NCBI RefSeq assembly: GCF_004342285.1
Contig: NZ_SMCV01000010.1
Span: forward strand, 1-64,000
Length of the DNA stretch: 64,000 nucleotides
Source: Klebsiella sp. BIGb0138
GTDB taxonomy: Bacteria; Pseudomonadota; Gammaproteobacteria; Enterobacterales; Enterobacteriaceae
Direction: 5' to 3'
In this document: piece by piece, positions 25,798-35,417 of the stretch
Layout of the letters: every line of letters begins with the position of its first letter
Position numbering within the stretch: position 1 is the first letter of the stretch
Program-made: the position numbers and the translations under genes
The notes under the pieces: model-generated
Databases searched by the model: none
The model's input: only the letters and a program-made list of their open reading frames with translations
What the model was told of the DNA's origin: nothing

Positions 25798-27762
25798 ATG
25801 CGCCTGCAAAACCATCATCTTGAACTTCTTAGCCCTGCCCGTGATGCCGGGATTGCCCGTGAAGCGATATTACACGGTGCGGACGCGGTCTATATTGGCG
25901 GACCGGGTTTCGGCGCGCGCCACAACGCCAGCAACAGCCTCAGCGATATCGCTGACCTGGTGCCTTTCGCCCATCGCTACGGGGCGAAAATCTTTGTGAC
26001 GCTGAACACGATTCTGCATGATGATGAACTGGAGCCGGCGCAGCGGCTGATTACCGACCTGTATGAAAGCGGCGTTGACGCGCTGATCGTGCAGGATATG
26101 GGGGTGATGGAGCTGGATATTCCGCCGATTGAGCTGCACGCCAGCACCCAGTGCGATATTCGCAGCGTGGAGAAGGCAAAATTCCTCTCCGACGTCGGTT
26201 TTAGCCAGATTGTTCTGGCGCGCGAGCTCAACCTGCAACAGATTAAAGCGATTTACGATAATACCGACGCGACGATCGAATTCTTTATTCACGGCGCGCT
26301 GTGCGTGGCCTATTCCGGGCAGTGCAATATCTCCCACGCGCAGACCGGTCGCAGCGCCAACCGCGGCGACTGCTCCCAGGCCTGTCGTTTACCGTATACG
26401 TTAAAAGACGATCGGGGCCGCGTGGTGGCGTACGAGAAGCATCTGCTGTCGATGAAAGATAATGACCAGACGGCAAACCTGGCCCAGCTGATTGACGCCG
26501 GGGTGCGCTCCTTCAAAATTGAAGGCCGCTACAAAGATATGAGCTACGTCAAGAACATCACCGCGCACTATCGCCAGATGCTCGATGCGATTATCGCAGA
26601 TCGCGGCGACCTTATGCGTTCGTCTGCCGGGCGTACCGAACACTTTTTCGTCCCCTCCACCGATAAAACCTTCCACCGCGGCAGCACCGACTACTTTGTC
26701 AATGCGCGCAAAGGCGACATCGGCGCCTTCGACTCACCGAAATTCATCGGCCTGCCGGTGGGGGAAGTGCTGAAAGTGGGCAAAGACCATCTCGATGTCG
26801 AAGTTAGCGAAGCGCTGACCAACGGCGATGGCCTTAACGTGATGATTAAGCGTGAAATCGTCGGCTTCCGCGCGAATACGGTGGAAAAAACCGGGGAAAA
26901 TCGCTATCGCGTATGGCCGAATGAGATGCCGGCGGACCTGCATAAAGTGCGCCCGCATCAGGTGCTGAACCGTAACCTTGACCATAACTGGCAGCAGGCG
27001 CTGCAAAAAACGTCCAGCGAGCGCCGGATCGCGGTGGATATCACCCTCAGCGGCTGGCAGGAGCAGCTGGTGCTGACGATGACCTGCGAAGATGGCGTCA
27101 GCGCCACTCATACCCTCGACGGCGAGTTTGCCGAAGCGACCCAGGGCGAAAAAGCGCTGGCTAACCTGCGCGACGGCGTGGCGAAACTGGGGCAGACGAT
27201 CTATTTTGCCCGCGATGTGCAGATCAATCTGCCCGGCGCGCTGTTTGTCCCTAACAGTTTGCTGAACCAGCTGCGCCGTGAAACCGTCGAGCTGCTGGAC
27301 GCTGCGCGGGTGAATGCTGCGCCTCGCGGCCAGCGTAAAGCGGTTTCTGTGCCGCCGCCGGTATACCCTGAAACGCATCTGTCGTTCCTCGCCAACGTGT
27401 ACAACCATAAGGCGCGCGCGTTTTATCAACGCTATGGCGTGAAGCTGATCGATGCCGCTTATGAAGCGCATGAAGAGAAGGGAGAGGTGCCGGTAATGAT
27501 CACCAAGCACTGTCTGCGCTTCGCGTTCAATTTGTGTCCGAAGCAGGCGAAAGGATCGATTAAGAGCTGGAAAGCGACGCCGATGCAGCTCATTCACGGT
27601 GATGAAGTGCTGACGCTGAAATTCGACTGCCGTCCGTGCGAAATGCACGTCATCGGCAAGATGAAAAATCATATTTTGAAAATGCCGCTTCCGGGAAGTA
27701 TTGTCGCCTCGGTCAGCCCGGATGAGCTGCTGAAGACCCTGCCGAAGCGCAAAGGCGCCTGA
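25798..27762 (+). CDS. rlhA: 23S rRNA C2501 hydroxylase RlhA (YdcP, U32 family)
   Basis: A 654-residue U32 family protein, essentially the length of E. coli RlhA (YdcP). The U32 signature FIHGALCVAYSGQCNISH lies near residue 165-182, and Cys residues within and after it (GDCSQACRLPY) are the probable iron-sulfur ligands. C-terminal Cys residues (KHCLRFAFNLCPKQ, FDCRPCEMH) may bind metal too. E. coli RlhA introduces 5-hydroxycytidine 2501 in 23S rRNA. ATG is family-conserved. Single gene, ydcN upstream as in E. coli. Confidence 0.95.
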   Translation: MRLQNHHLELLSPARDAGIAREAILHGADAVYIGGPGFGARHNASNSLSDIADLVPFAHRYGAKIFVTLNTILHDDELEPAQRLITDLYESGVDALIVQDMGVMELDIPPIELHASTQCDIRSVEKAKFLSDVGFSQIVLARELNLQQIKAIYDNTDATIEFFIHGALCVAYSGQCNISHAQTGRSANRGDCSQACRLPYTLKDDRGRVVAYEKHLLSMKDNDQTANLAQLIDAGVRSFKIEGRYKDMSYVKNITAHYRQMLDAIIADRGDLMRSSAGRTEHFFVPSTDKTFHRGSTDYFVNARKGDIGAFDSPKFIGLPVGEVLKVGKDHLDVEVSEALTNGDGLNVMIKREIVGFRANTVEKTGENRYRVWPNEMPADLHKVRPHQVLNRNLDHNWQQALQKTSSERRIAVDITLSGWQEQLVLTMTCEDGVSATHTLDGEFAEATQGEKALANLRDGVAKLGQTIYFARDVQINLPGALFVPNSLLNQLRRETVELLDAARVNAAPRGQRKAVSVPPPVYPETHLSFLANVYNHKARAFYQRYGVKLIDAAYEAHEEKGEVPVMITKHCLRFAFNLCPKQAKGSIKSWKATPMQLIHGDEVLTLKFDCRPCEMHVIGKMKNHILKMPLPGSIVASVSPDELLKTLPKRKGA

Positions 27763-27807
27763 TCGGCGTCCGCCTCGTCCCGCTGGCTGCGCAACTGATC
27801 GCTGTCG

Positions 27808-27835
27808 GCCTCGAACGGCTGCTGCTGTTCGAGGC
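27808..27835. terminator. Hairpin between rlhA and the convergent small gene
   Basis: GCCTCGAAC and GTTCGAGGC form a perfect nine-base stem with a ten-base loop, 46 bases past the rlhA stop. The T tract is weak (TTAG), so it may be a weak terminator or just an mRNA end hairpin for both genes. Confidence 0.5.
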
Positions 27836-27843
27836 TTAGACGG

Positions 27844-28089
27844 CTAGTTTTTGGGCGGTAACGGTTTGTCCTTATGCTGGCCGCTTTTCGCCGGCTGCTT
27901 ATTGCGATGAGCGGGGGCTTTTCCTTTCTTCGACGGCTGTTTGCCGCTGTGCTGCGGCGCGCGATGAGTGTGGCCAGCACTCTGTTGAGCCGCGGCCGCT
28001 TTTTTCGGCGGCGGCGGATTATCGGCGGCAAACGCCAGAGATGAGAGCGCAAACGTCATCGCGGCCGAGAGCAAAAGTATTTTTTTCAT
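27844..28089 (-). CDS. Small exported basic Lys/Pro/His-rich protein
   Basis: An 81-residue protein: a clear signal peptide (KKILLLSAAMTFALSSLAFAA) followed by a low-complexity basic tail of Pro, Lys, Gln and His (PPPPKKAAAAQQ, KKGKAPAHRNKQPAK). It occupies the place of yncJ in E. coli, also a small exported protein after ydcP, but I see no sequence likeness. AAAGGA lies seven bases before the chosen ATG. A periplasmic or surface role is likely; function unknown. Confidence 0.72.
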   Translation of the reverse strand: MKKILLLSAAMTFALSSLAFAADNPPPPKKAAAAQQSAGHTHRAPQHSGKQPSKKGKAPAHRNKQPAKSGQHKDKPLPPKN

Positions 28090-28182
28090 CGTCATGTCCT
28101 TTATTTTTATCTGCCCCGCGATTTCAGCAAACAAAAATGGAGAGACAATGGAGGTCTGGCTAATCAGAGTTGTCTTATCCGC

Positions 28183-28323
28183 TCAGGATGCCCCTTTTAG
28201 TCCCGCCGCCGTCATCAGCAGGCGAAAGAGCATACTCACCGCCGCCAGCGCCAGCACGCTGCCGCCCCATAACGCGACCAGCCATAACCACTGTTTCAGC
28301 CGTTTCAGCCATACCGGACCCAT
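28183..28323 (-). CDS. DUF2474 small subunit of the bd-type oxidase
   Basis: A 46-residue membrane protein with one transmembrane helix (WLWLVALWGGSVLALAAVSMLF), overlapping the end of the subunit II gene by one base (TGATG). DUF2474 proteins are the small third subunit found in cyanide-insensitive oxidase operons, analogous to CydX and AppX. The position and single helix make the assignment firm. It should stabilise the oxidase in the membrane. Confidence 0.85.
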   Translation of the reverse strand: MGPVWLKRLKQWLWLVALWGGSVLALAAVSMLFRLLMTAAGLKGAS

Positions 28324-29333
28324 CAATGATACCCCTCGCCATGTTGTACCTTGCCGCGAAACACGTAGTAGCTCCAGCAGGTGTAGCCGATGATCACCGG
28401 AATAATCAGCAGCGCGCCCACCAGCATAAAGCCTTGACTCTGCGGCGGCGCGGCGGCCTGCCACAACGTAATATTCGGCGGGATAATATGCGGCCAGATG
28501 CTGATCCCCAACCCGCTAAAACCGAGAAATACCAGACCCAGGGTCAGGATAAAGGGCAGCGCGTGACGTTGGTGGTGACGCAGAGCACGCCACAGCCAGA
28601 CCCCGAACGTGACGACCAGCAGCGGAACCGGCAGCAGGAAAAAGAGGCCCGGCAGGCTGAACCAGCGGGCGGCGATCGCCGGCTGCGCCAGCGGCGTCCA
28701 CAGGCTGATAGCGGCGATGGTTGCCAGCAGCGCCAGCAGCAATCTCCGGGAGGTGCGACGCATTGTTTCCTGCAGCGGGTTCTCACTTTTCATCACCAGC
28801 CACGTCGCCCCCAGCAGCGCATAGGCAATGGTCAGCCCCAGACCGCAGAACAGGGTGAAGGGGGTGAGCCAGGCGAACGCGCCGCCGCTGAACGTTCGGC
28901 CGCTGACCGCAAAGCCGTTAACTACCGCGCCCACGACCATCCCCTGGGTAAACGTGGCCAGCAGCGAGCCGCCGAGAAATGCGCGATCCCAGAACGGGCG
29001 ATGCGACGGCGTCGCCTGAAAGCGAAACTCAAACGCGACGCCGCGAAAAATCAGGCCAATCAGCATCAGCGTCAGCGGGATCGCCAGCGCATCAATAATC
29101 ACCGCGTAGGCTAAAGGAAACGCGCCAAATAACCCGGCGCCGCCCAGCACCAGCCAGGTTTCGTTACCGTCCCAGACCGGCGCAACGCTGTTGACCATCA
29201 CGTCACGATCTTCCGCATCCCGGGTGGTGCAAAACAGAATACCGATCCCTAAATCAAAGCCATCCATCACGATATACATCAGGGTGGCGAAAACGATAAT
29301 CACGAACCAGATAACCGATAAATCGATACCCAT
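28323..29333 (-). CDS. cydB: Cytochrome bd-type ubiquinol oxidase subunit II
   Basis: A 336-residue subunit II of a bd-type quinol oxidase, with eight or nine membrane segments. Family blocks: VMDGFDLGIGILF near residue 25, VWDGNETWLVLGGAGLFGAFPLAYA near 55. It starts one base into the stop of subunit I (TAATG), so the two are translationally coupled. The operon order I, II, DUF2474 fits the CIO type. It would transfer electrons from quinol to oxygen at low oxygen or in the presence of cyanide-like inhibitors. Confidence 0.92.
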   Translation of the reverse strand: MGIDLSVIWFVIIVFATLMYIVMDGFDLGIGILFCTTRDAEDRDVMVNSVAPVWDGNETWLVLGGAGLFGAFPLAYAVIIDALAIPLTLMLIGLIFRGVAFEFRFQATPSHRPFWDRAFLGGSLLATFTQGMVVGAVVNGFAVSGRTFSGGAFAWLTPFTLFCGLGLTIAYALLGATWLVMKSENPLQETMRRTSRRLLLALLATIAAISLWTPLAQPAIAARWFSLPGLFFLLPVPLLVVTFGVWLWRALRHHQRHALPFILTLGLVFLGFSGLGISIWPHIIPPNITLWQAAAPPQSQGFMLVGALLIIPVIIGYTCWSYYVFRGKVQHGEGYH

Positions 29334-30730
29334 TAGCGGGACTCCTTATGCTGAAAACCTTCCGTTGCGGCAGAGAGCGGGCGTGCTGGGGTACCGGATA
29401 GCGGGGGATTAACGTCCTGCGGCCCTTTGCGGATCAGGCGCAGCATATAGCTGTAGCCCACGCCGAATACCGAGCAGTAGACCAGCAGAAAGGTCAGCAG
29501 GCTGATGGTCATATGCAGGTCGCCATGGGCGGAGACGGCATCGGCAGTGCGCTGCACGCCATAGACCACCCACGGCTGACGGCCGACCTCGGTGGTGACC
29601 CAGCCGGCCAGAATGGCGATAAGCCCGGACGGCCCCATCCACAGCGCGAAGCGCAGGAAGGGCTTCGACTGATACAGGCGGTTGCGGTAGCGTAACCACA
29701 GCGCCAGCGCGCCGAGGAGGATCATCAGCATGCCGAGACCGGCCATCAGGCGAAACGACCAGAATACAATCGTCGAGTTCGGGCGATCCTGCGGGGCAAA
29801 CTCTTTCAGTGCGGGGACCTGCTTATCCAGACTGTGGGTGAGGATCAGGCTACCGAGCGCCGGGATTTCAAGACCGTAGCGGGTGCGCTCCTGCTGCATA
29901 TCCGGCCAGCCGAACAGCAGCAGCGGCGTCGGTTCTCCGGGCCGATTTTCCCAATGTCCCTCGATGGCGGCGATTTTTGCCGGCTGATGTTTGAGGGTGT
30001 TCAGACCGTGCATATCGCCAATCATCGCCTGAATGGGGGCGACAATCAGGGTCATCCACAGCGCCATCGAAAACATGGCGCGGATCGCCGGCGTGTGGGT
30101 GCCGCGCAGCAGATGCCATGCCGCCGACGCCCCGACAAACAGCGCGCTGCTGAGAAAGGCCGCCACCGACATATGCAGCAGACGATAGGGGAAAGAGGGA
30201 TTGAAGATCACGGCGACCCAGTCGATGGGCACCACCTGGCCGTTGACCACCTCGAATCCCTGCGGCGTTTGCATCCAGCTGTTGGAGGCGAGGATCCAGA
30301 ATGTCGAAACGATCGTTCCGAGCGCGACCATGCAGGTGGCGAAGAAGTGCAGACCGGGGCCGACGCGGTTCCAGCCGAACAGCATCACCCCGAGGAATCC
30401 CGCTTCGAGGAAAAAGGCGGTCAGCACTTCGTAGGTCAGCAGCGGGCCAGTAATACTGCCGGCAAACTCAGAAAAACCGCTCCAGTTGGTACCGAACTGA
30501 TAGGCCATCACCAGGCCAGAGACCACGCCCATCCCGAAGTTAACGGCGAAAATTTTGCACCAGAAGTGATACAGCGAGCGCCAGATGGGGTTATGGGTCT
30601 TTAACCATAGCCCTTCCAGCACCGCCAGATAGCTGGCCAGGCCAATCGTAATGGCGGGAAAGATAATATGAAATGAGACGGTAAAGGCGAACTGAATTCG
30701 CGCCAGGTGGAAGGCATCCAGACCAAACAT
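29333..30730 (-). CDS. Cytochrome bd-type ubiquinol oxidase subunit I (CIO type)
   Basis: A 465-residue subunit I. Visible are LARIQFAFTVSFHIIFPA at the N-terminus with a heme-ligand His, NFGMGVVSGLVMAYQFGTNW, and GRQPWVVYGVQRTADAVS in the C-terminal part. The length is below that of E. coli CydA (about 520), which fits the short Q-loop, cyanide-insensitive (CioA) subfamily. It leads an operon with subunit II and the DUF2474 peptide. Its own start is preceded by GGAG in the minus direction. Confidence 0.92.
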   Translation of the reverse strand: MFGLDAFHLARIQFAFTVSFHIIFPAITIGLASYLAVLEGLWLKTHNPIWRSLYHFWCKIFAVNFGMGVVSGLVMAYQFGTNWSGFSEFAGSITGPLLTYEVLTAFFLEAGFLGVMLFGWNRVGPGLHFFATCMVALGTIVSTFWILASNSWMQTPQGFEVVNGQVVPIDWVAVIFNPSFPYRLLHMSVAAFLSSALFVGASAAWHLLRGTHTPAIRAMFSMALWMTLIVAPIQAMIGDMHGLNTLKHQPAKIAAIEGHWENRPGEPTPLLLFGWPDMQQERTRYGLEIPALGSLILTHSLDKQVPALKEFAPQDRPNSTIVFWSFRLMAGLGMLMILLGALALWLRYRNRLYQSKPFLRFALWMGPSGLIAILAGWVTTEVGRQPWVVYGVQRTADAVSAHGDLHMTISLLTFLLVYCSVFGVGYSYMLRLIRKGPQDVNPPLSGTPARPLSAATEGFQHKESR

Positions 30731-30997
30731 GCAGAACTCCGCAGGAAAATTTATTCAGCGCAATTCTAGGCGTCGACCGTTTGGGGTTGCAGAGGCAGAA
30801 AGGCTATTTTTTGCGATAACAGTTGCCTGCTGTTATGGCTTTTTTCGGCGCCAGGGCGTGGTCAAGCGCTGCGGGACTGCCGGAATGAAAAGGCCAGCGA
30901 TAACCGGCGCGGCAGATCGTGGCGCGCCCTGTCAGGCAACGAGAAGGAAACCGCCGGCCGTGAAGGCATCCATATCCCGGGATGGCGTCATCCCGCC

Positions 30998-31312
30998 TTA
31001 TTTGTCGTTATCGGACCCCGGGACTAAAAAGCTCTCCACCCGTTTTGTTTCCAGCAGAGGAGCGATCACCTCGATGCCGAGATGCTGAAAATGCCGGGTC
31101 GCCCGGTGCATATCGAGCCCGTTGGCGCTGCGATAGCGCTCAAGAATCACGAAGTGACGGGGCGCTTCGCGGGACTGGAAGAATTCATAGGAGAGGTTGT
31201 CCGCTTCCTGGCGCGTGGCTTCGGCCAGGGCGAGTAATGCGCTCGCCACGCTTTCGACCGCATCTTCACGGACATAATAGTGGGCGATAACCTGTAACTG
31301 CTGTGTGCTCAT
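30998..31312 (-). CDS. Antibiotic biosynthesis monooxygenase-like protein (ABM family)
   Basis: A 104-residue single-domain ABM protein: VIAHYYVREDAVESVASALLALAEATRQE at the start and FVILERYRSANGLDMHRAT later, the pattern of YgiN-type quinol monooxygenases. Such dimeric ferredoxin-like enzymes act on quinols or small aromatics. It is a single minus-strand gene between the oxidase operon and the divergent ydcR. Substrate unknown. Confidence 0.82.
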   Translation of the reverse strand: MSTQQLQVIAHYYVREDAVESVASALLALAEATRQEADNLSYEFFQSREAPRHFVILERYRSANGLDMHRATRHFQHLGIEVIAPLLETKRVESFLVPGSDNDK

Positions 31313-31517
31313 GGGAACTCCGCGTTAGTGAAACAGAACGATACTGGCGATAATACAGACCTGCGTCCGGCGGGTCAGCGCCATCTTGCCGTAACTCGCC
31401 ATCAGCATCGGGGGGCGGATCCGTTCCGCCTTATCGCAACTATAACAGTTTTTATAAACCCCTGTTTTTCCAAAACTGATATACTACAGGGACAGAGGAT
31501 AACCTGCGGATTTCGCG

Positions 31518-32930
31518 ATGAAAAAGTACCAGCAGCTTGCCTTACAGCTGACCGAACAGATAGCGCTTGGCGTCTGGCAGCCCGGCGATCGCCTGCCATC
31601 GCTGCGCGAACAGGTGGTGAGCAGCGGCATGAGCTTTATGACCGTCAGCCATGCTTATCAACTGCTGGAGAGCCAGGGGCGGATTATTGCTCGCCCGCAG
31701 TCCGGCTACTATGTGGCGCCAAAACCGGTGAAACTGCGCCAGCCCGCGCCGCCCGCTCAGGTCACCCGCGACGAGGCGGTGGATATTAATACCTATATCT
31801 TCGAAGTTCTGCAGGCCAGCCGCCAGGCTTCGATGCTGCCGTTCGCCTCCGCGTTTCCCGACCCGCGGCTGTTTCCGCTCCAGCAGCTGAACCGTTCGCT
31901 GGCGCAGGTGAGCAAAACCGCCACCGCGATGAGCGTTATTGAGAATTTACCGCCGGGGAACGATGAGCTGCGGCATGCCATTGCCCGCCGCTACGCGCTG
32001 CAGGGGATGAATATTTCACCCGATGAAATCGTCATCACCGCCGGCGCGCTGGAGGCGTTAAACCTCAGTCTGCAGGCGGTCACCGAACCCGGCGACTGGG
32101 TGGTGGTGGAAAACCCCTGTTTTTACGGCGCGCTACAGGCGCTGGAAAGGCTACGTCTGAAGGCGCTGTCGGTGGCGACGGATGTGAAAGAGGGGATTGA
32201 TCTCGCCGCCCTGGAGCAGGCGTTACAAAACTACCCGGTGAAAGCCTGCTGGCTGATGACCAACGGGCAGAATCCGCTCGGCTTTACCCTGAGCGCGGAG
32301 AAAAAGGCGCGGCTGGTCGATCTGCTGGCGCGCTATAACGTGGTGCTGATCGAAGATGATGTCTACAGCGAACTCTACTTCGGCCGTGAAAAACCGCTGC
32401 CGGCCAAATATTGGGACCGCCAGGAGATGACCCTGCATTGCAGTTCGTTTTCTAAATGCCTGGTACCCGGTTTTCGTATCGGTTGGGTGGCGGCGGGTAA
32501 GCATGCCCGGCGCATTCAGCAACTCCAGTTGATGAGTACGCTTTCTACCAGCTCCCCGATGCAGATGGCGCTGGTGGACTATCTGTCTACCCGGCGTTAT
32601 GACGCGCATCTTCGCCGCCTGCGGCGTCAGCTTGCTGAACGCAAACAGCAGGCCTGGCAGGCGCTGCTGCGTCATCTGCCGGCAGAAGTGAAAATTCACC
32701 ATAGCGATAGCGGCTACTTTTTGTGGCTGGAGCTGCCGGAAGGGGCGGATGCCGGGGAGCTAAGCGCCCGCGCATTGCGCGATAACATCAGCATCGCGCC
32801 GGGGAAAATGTTCTCCACCACCGCCAGCTGGACTTCGTTTTTCCGCTTTAATACCGCGTGGGGCTGGGGAGAAAGAGAAGAGCAGGCGGTGAAACGTCTT
32901 GGCGAACTTATTCGCCAGCAGCTGGCGTAA
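31518..32930 (+). CDS. ydcR: MocR-type GntR-aminotransferase regulator YdcR
   Basis: A 470-residue MocR protein. Residues 1-70 form a GntR winged helix (ALGVWQPGDRLPSLREQVVSSGMS, TVSHAYQLLE). The rest is a class I aminotransferase fold with VVENPCFYGALQAL and the PLP-lysine in SSFSKCLVPGFRIGW. It is close to E. coli YdcR in length and position, upstream of ydcS, and probably regulates the transporter operon in response to an amine or PLP-linked signal. Confidence 0.92.
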   Translation: MKKYQQLALQLTEQIALGVWQPGDRLPSLREQVVSSGMSFMTVSHAYQLLESQGRIIARPQSGYYVAPKPVKLRQPAPPAQVTRDEAVDINTYIFEVLQASRQASMLPFASAFPDPRLFPLQQLNRSLAQVSKTATAMSVIENLPPGNDELRHAIARRYALQGMNISPDEIVITAGALEALNLSLQAVTEPGDWVVVENPCFYGALQALERLRLKALSVATDVKEGIDLAALEQALQNYPVKACWLMTNGQNPLGFTLSAEKKARLVDLLARYNVVLIEDDVYSELYFGREKPLPAKYWDRQEMTLHCSSFSKCLVPGFRIGWVAAGKHARRIQQLQLMSTLSTSSPMQMALVDYLSTRRYDAHLRRLRRQLAERKQQAWQALLRHLPAEVKIHHSDSGYFLWLELPEGADAGELSARALRDNISIAPGKMFSTTASWTSFFRFNTAWGWGEREEQAVKRLGELIRQQLA

Positions 32931-33234
32931 ACGGATGCTTATTTTTTACCCGCGTCAACCGCCCGGTAAAATAACGAAATATGATGTTCAAAGCGTGCCG
33001 GTGATTATTTTACCGGCCGTAACCATAGGAAATTCGCATAGCCGCGGCTGCTCTATAACTCCTTGTCTATAATCCATATTGTTGCGCTGCATTCGTCGAT
33101 TTTTGCGGAATGCGCCCCTTGTCACAACCTGAATAAAATCCCGGAGGGGCCTAAGCGCGCCGACTACTGTTATTAAGGGAGATATTTTTACGGCACGGCT
33201 GCCGCTCATTTTATTGTGACAGGAGTAACACCCG
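32931..33234. other. Intergenic region carrying the ydcS promoter
   Basis: About 300 bases with no gene. It includes an AT-rich part near 33080 and CCGGAGGGGCC at 33141, then GACAGGAGTAAC as the ydcS ribosome site. I see no unambiguous promoter hexamers or repeats. Confidence 0.4.
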
Positions 33235-34380
33235 ATGAGCAAAAAAATTGCCCGTGGCAGCCTGTGTGTGCTGGGGATGGCCTTCCTGACCGCGCAGGCC
33301 GCCGAACCGCCCACCTCGCTGGATAAAGGCGAAGGGCGACTCGATATTATCGCCTGGCCTGGCTATATCGAACGTGGCCAGACGGATAAAAACTATGACT
33401 GGGTCACTCAGTTTGAAAAAGAGAGCGGATGCCAGGTTAATGTGAAAACCGCCGCCACCTCTGACGAGATGGTTAGCCTGATGGCAAAAGGAGGTTACGA
33501 TCTGGTGACCGCCTCCGGCGACGCCTCGCTGCGTTTAATTATGGGTAAACGGGTACAGCCGATTAACACGGCGCTGATCGCCAACTGGTCTACCCTCGAC
33601 CCGCGCGTCGAAAAAGGGGCCTGGTTTAACGTCGACGGCAAAGTCTACGGCACGCCGTACCAGTGGGGCCCCAACCTGCTGATGTACAACACCAAAGTCT
33701 TCCCGACGCCGCCGGACAGCTGGAGCGTGGTCTTTGTGAAGCAAGATCTGCCCGATGGTAAGAGTAACAAAGGCCGCGTGCAGGCCTACGACGGGCCGAT
33801 TTATATTGCCGACGCGGCGCTGTTTGTCAAAGCCACCCAGCCGCAGCTGGGGATTGACGATCCCTACCAGTTGACCGAAGCGCAGTATCAGGCGGTGCTG
33901 AAGGTACTGCGCGACCAGCGCGAGCTGATCCACCGCTACTGGCATGACACCACCGTTCAGATGAGCGACTTCAAAAACGAAGGCGTTGTCGCTTCCAGCG
34001 CCTGGCCATATCAGGCCAACGGCTTAAAAGGCGAAGGGCAGCCGATCGCCACCGTGTTCCCGAAAGAAGGGGTCACCGGTTGGGCGGACACCACTATGCT
34101 GCATAGCGATGCCCGACACCCGGTCTGCGCCTACAAATGGATGAACTGGTCGCTGACGCCGAAGGTCCAGGGGGATGTCGCCGCGTGGTTTGGCTCGCTG
34201 CCGGTGGTTCCGCAGGGCTGTAAAGCCAGTACGCTGCTGGGCGATAAAGGGTGCGAAACGAACGGTTATAACGAGTTCGCTAAAATAGCGTTCTGGAAAA
34301 CGCCGATTGCGCAAGGCGGCAAGTACGTGCCTTACAGCCGCTGGACGCAGGATTTTATCGCGATTATGGGCGGCCGCTGA
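33235..34380 (+). CDS. ydcS: Polyamine-type ABC transporter solute-binding protein YdcS
   Basis: A 381-residue periplasmic binding protein with a signal peptide ending AFLTAQAA. Mature features: LDIIAWPGYIERGQTDKNYDWV, KTAATSDEMVSLMAKGGYDL, and WSLTPKVQGDVAAWFGSLP. The family is PotD-like. In E. coli YdcS is the binding protein of ydcSTUV and is also reported as a polyhydroxybutyrate synthase. First gene of the ydcSTUV-patD operon here. Confidence 0.95.
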   Translation: MSKKIARGSLCVLGMAFLTAQAAEPPTSLDKGEGRLDIIAWPGYIERGQTDKNYDWVTQFEKESGCQVNVKTAATSDEMVSLMAKGGYDLVTASGDASLRLIMGKRVQPINTALIANWSTLDPRVEKGAWFNVDGKVYGTPYQWGPNLLMYNTKVFPTPPDSWSVVFVKQDLPDGKSNKGRVQAYDGPIYIADAALFVKATQPQLGIDDPYQLTEAQYQAVLKVLRDQRELIHRYWHDTTVQMSDFKNEGVVASSAWPYQANGLKGEGQPIATVFPKEGVTGWADTTMLHSDARHPVCAYKWMNWSLTPKVQGDVAAWFGSLPVVPQGCKASTLLGDKGCETNGYNEFAKIAFWKTPIAQGGKYVPYSRWTQDFIAIMGGR

Positions 34381-34397
34381 TTGGCCGGAGGCACAAC

Positions 34398-35417
34398 ATG
34401 ACGTACGCGGTAGAGTTTCATAATGTCTCACGTTTTTACGCTGACGTGCGGGCGGTGGATGGCGTCAGCATGGCTATCCGTGATGGTGAATTCTTCTCGA
34501 TGCTGGGGCCGTCCGGCTCCGGCAAAACCACCTGCCTGCGGCTTATCGCCGGATTCGAACAGCTATCCGGCGGGGCGATTTCGATTTTCGGTAAACAGGC
34601 CAGCGAGCTGCCGCCGTGGCAGCGTGATGTCAATACCGTCTTTCAGGACTATGCGCTGTTTCCCCATATGTCGATCCTCGATAATGTCGCCTACGGGCTG
34701 ATGGTGAAAGGTGTCGGTAAGAAAGAGCGTCATAACCGCGCCCAGGCGGCGCTGGAAAAAGTGGCGCTCGGGTTTGTCCATACCCGTAAGCCGTCGCAGC
34801 TCTCCGGCGGCCAGCGGCAGCGGGTGGCGATTGCCCGGGCGCTGGTGAACGAGCCGCGGGTACTGCTGCTGGATGAACCGCTTGGTGCGCTGGATTTAAA
34901 GCTGCGCGAGCAGATGCAGCTGGAACTCAAGAAACTGCAGCAGGCGCTGGGTATCACCTTTATTTTTGTCACTCACGATCAGGGAGAGGCCCTGTCGATG
35001 TCCGACCGGGTGGCGGTGTTTAATAACGGGCGCATTGAGCAGGTGGATGCGCCGCACGATCTCTATCTGCGGCCTAAAACCGCCTTTGTGGCCGGGTTTG
35101 TCGGCACCGCCAACGTGTTTCCTGCCGAAGTTGCCGCCCGCCTGTGCGGGATGCCGGGCGTCTGGTCACTGCGTCCGGAACATATTCGCCTGGACGGCGG
35201 CGGCGAAGTGCAGGTCCAGGGGGTTGTCCAGGCGGTGCAATACCAGGGGGCGGCGACGCGCATTGAACTGAAGCTGAAGGATGGCGATAAGCTGCTGGTG
35301 AGTCAGGCGAATATTGATGACGGCGCGGTGTTCAGCGCGCCGCAGGCCGGACAAACGGTGCTGGCATCATGGTCGCGCGCGGCGATGGTCCCGTTGGATA
35401 GCGGAGGTTGGAGATGA
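34398..35417 (+). CDS. ydcT: ABC transporter ATPase YdcT
   Basis: A 339-residue ATPase of the PotA type. Walker A GPSGSGKTT near residue 40, signature LSGGQRQRVAIARAL near 135, Walker B LLLDEPLGALD near 155, and the H-loop THDQGEALS. A C-terminal TOBE-like domain (about 235-330) follows. Its stop overlaps the ydcU start (ATGA). Drives the transporter of YdcS substrates. Confidence 0.95.
   Translation: MTYAVEFHNVSRFYADVRAVDGVSMAIRDGEFFSMLGPSGSGKTTCLRLIAGFEQLSGGAISIFGKQASELPPWQRDVNTVFQDYALFPHMSILDNVAYGLMVKGVGKKERHNRAQAALEKVALGFVHTRKPSQLSGGQRQRVAIARALVNEPRVLLLDEPLGALDLKLREQMQLELKKLQQALGITFIFVTHDQGEALSMSDRVAVFNNGRIEQVDAPHDLYLRPKTAFVAGFVGTANVFPAEVAARLCGMPGVWSLRPEHIRLDGGGEVQVQGVVQAVQYQGAATRIELKLKDGDKLLVSQANIDDGAVFSAPQAGQTVLASWSRAAMVPLDSGGWR

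Noticed and set aside
26734-27672. A minus-strand frame of 312 codons inside rlhA
   Set aside because: rlhA is well conserved along the whole length; the antisense frame has no start signals.
28170-29114. A plus-strand frame of more than 300 codons antisense to the oxidase subunit II gene
   Set aside because: It mirrors a GC-rich coding gene, is Arg/Gln/Pro-rich and has no ribosome site or family likeness. Long antisense frames are common in this composition.
29834-30604. A plus-strand frame of 256 codons antisense to oxidase subunit I
   Set aside because: Same reason: shadow of a conserved membrane protein gene, His/Arg/Glu-rich translation.
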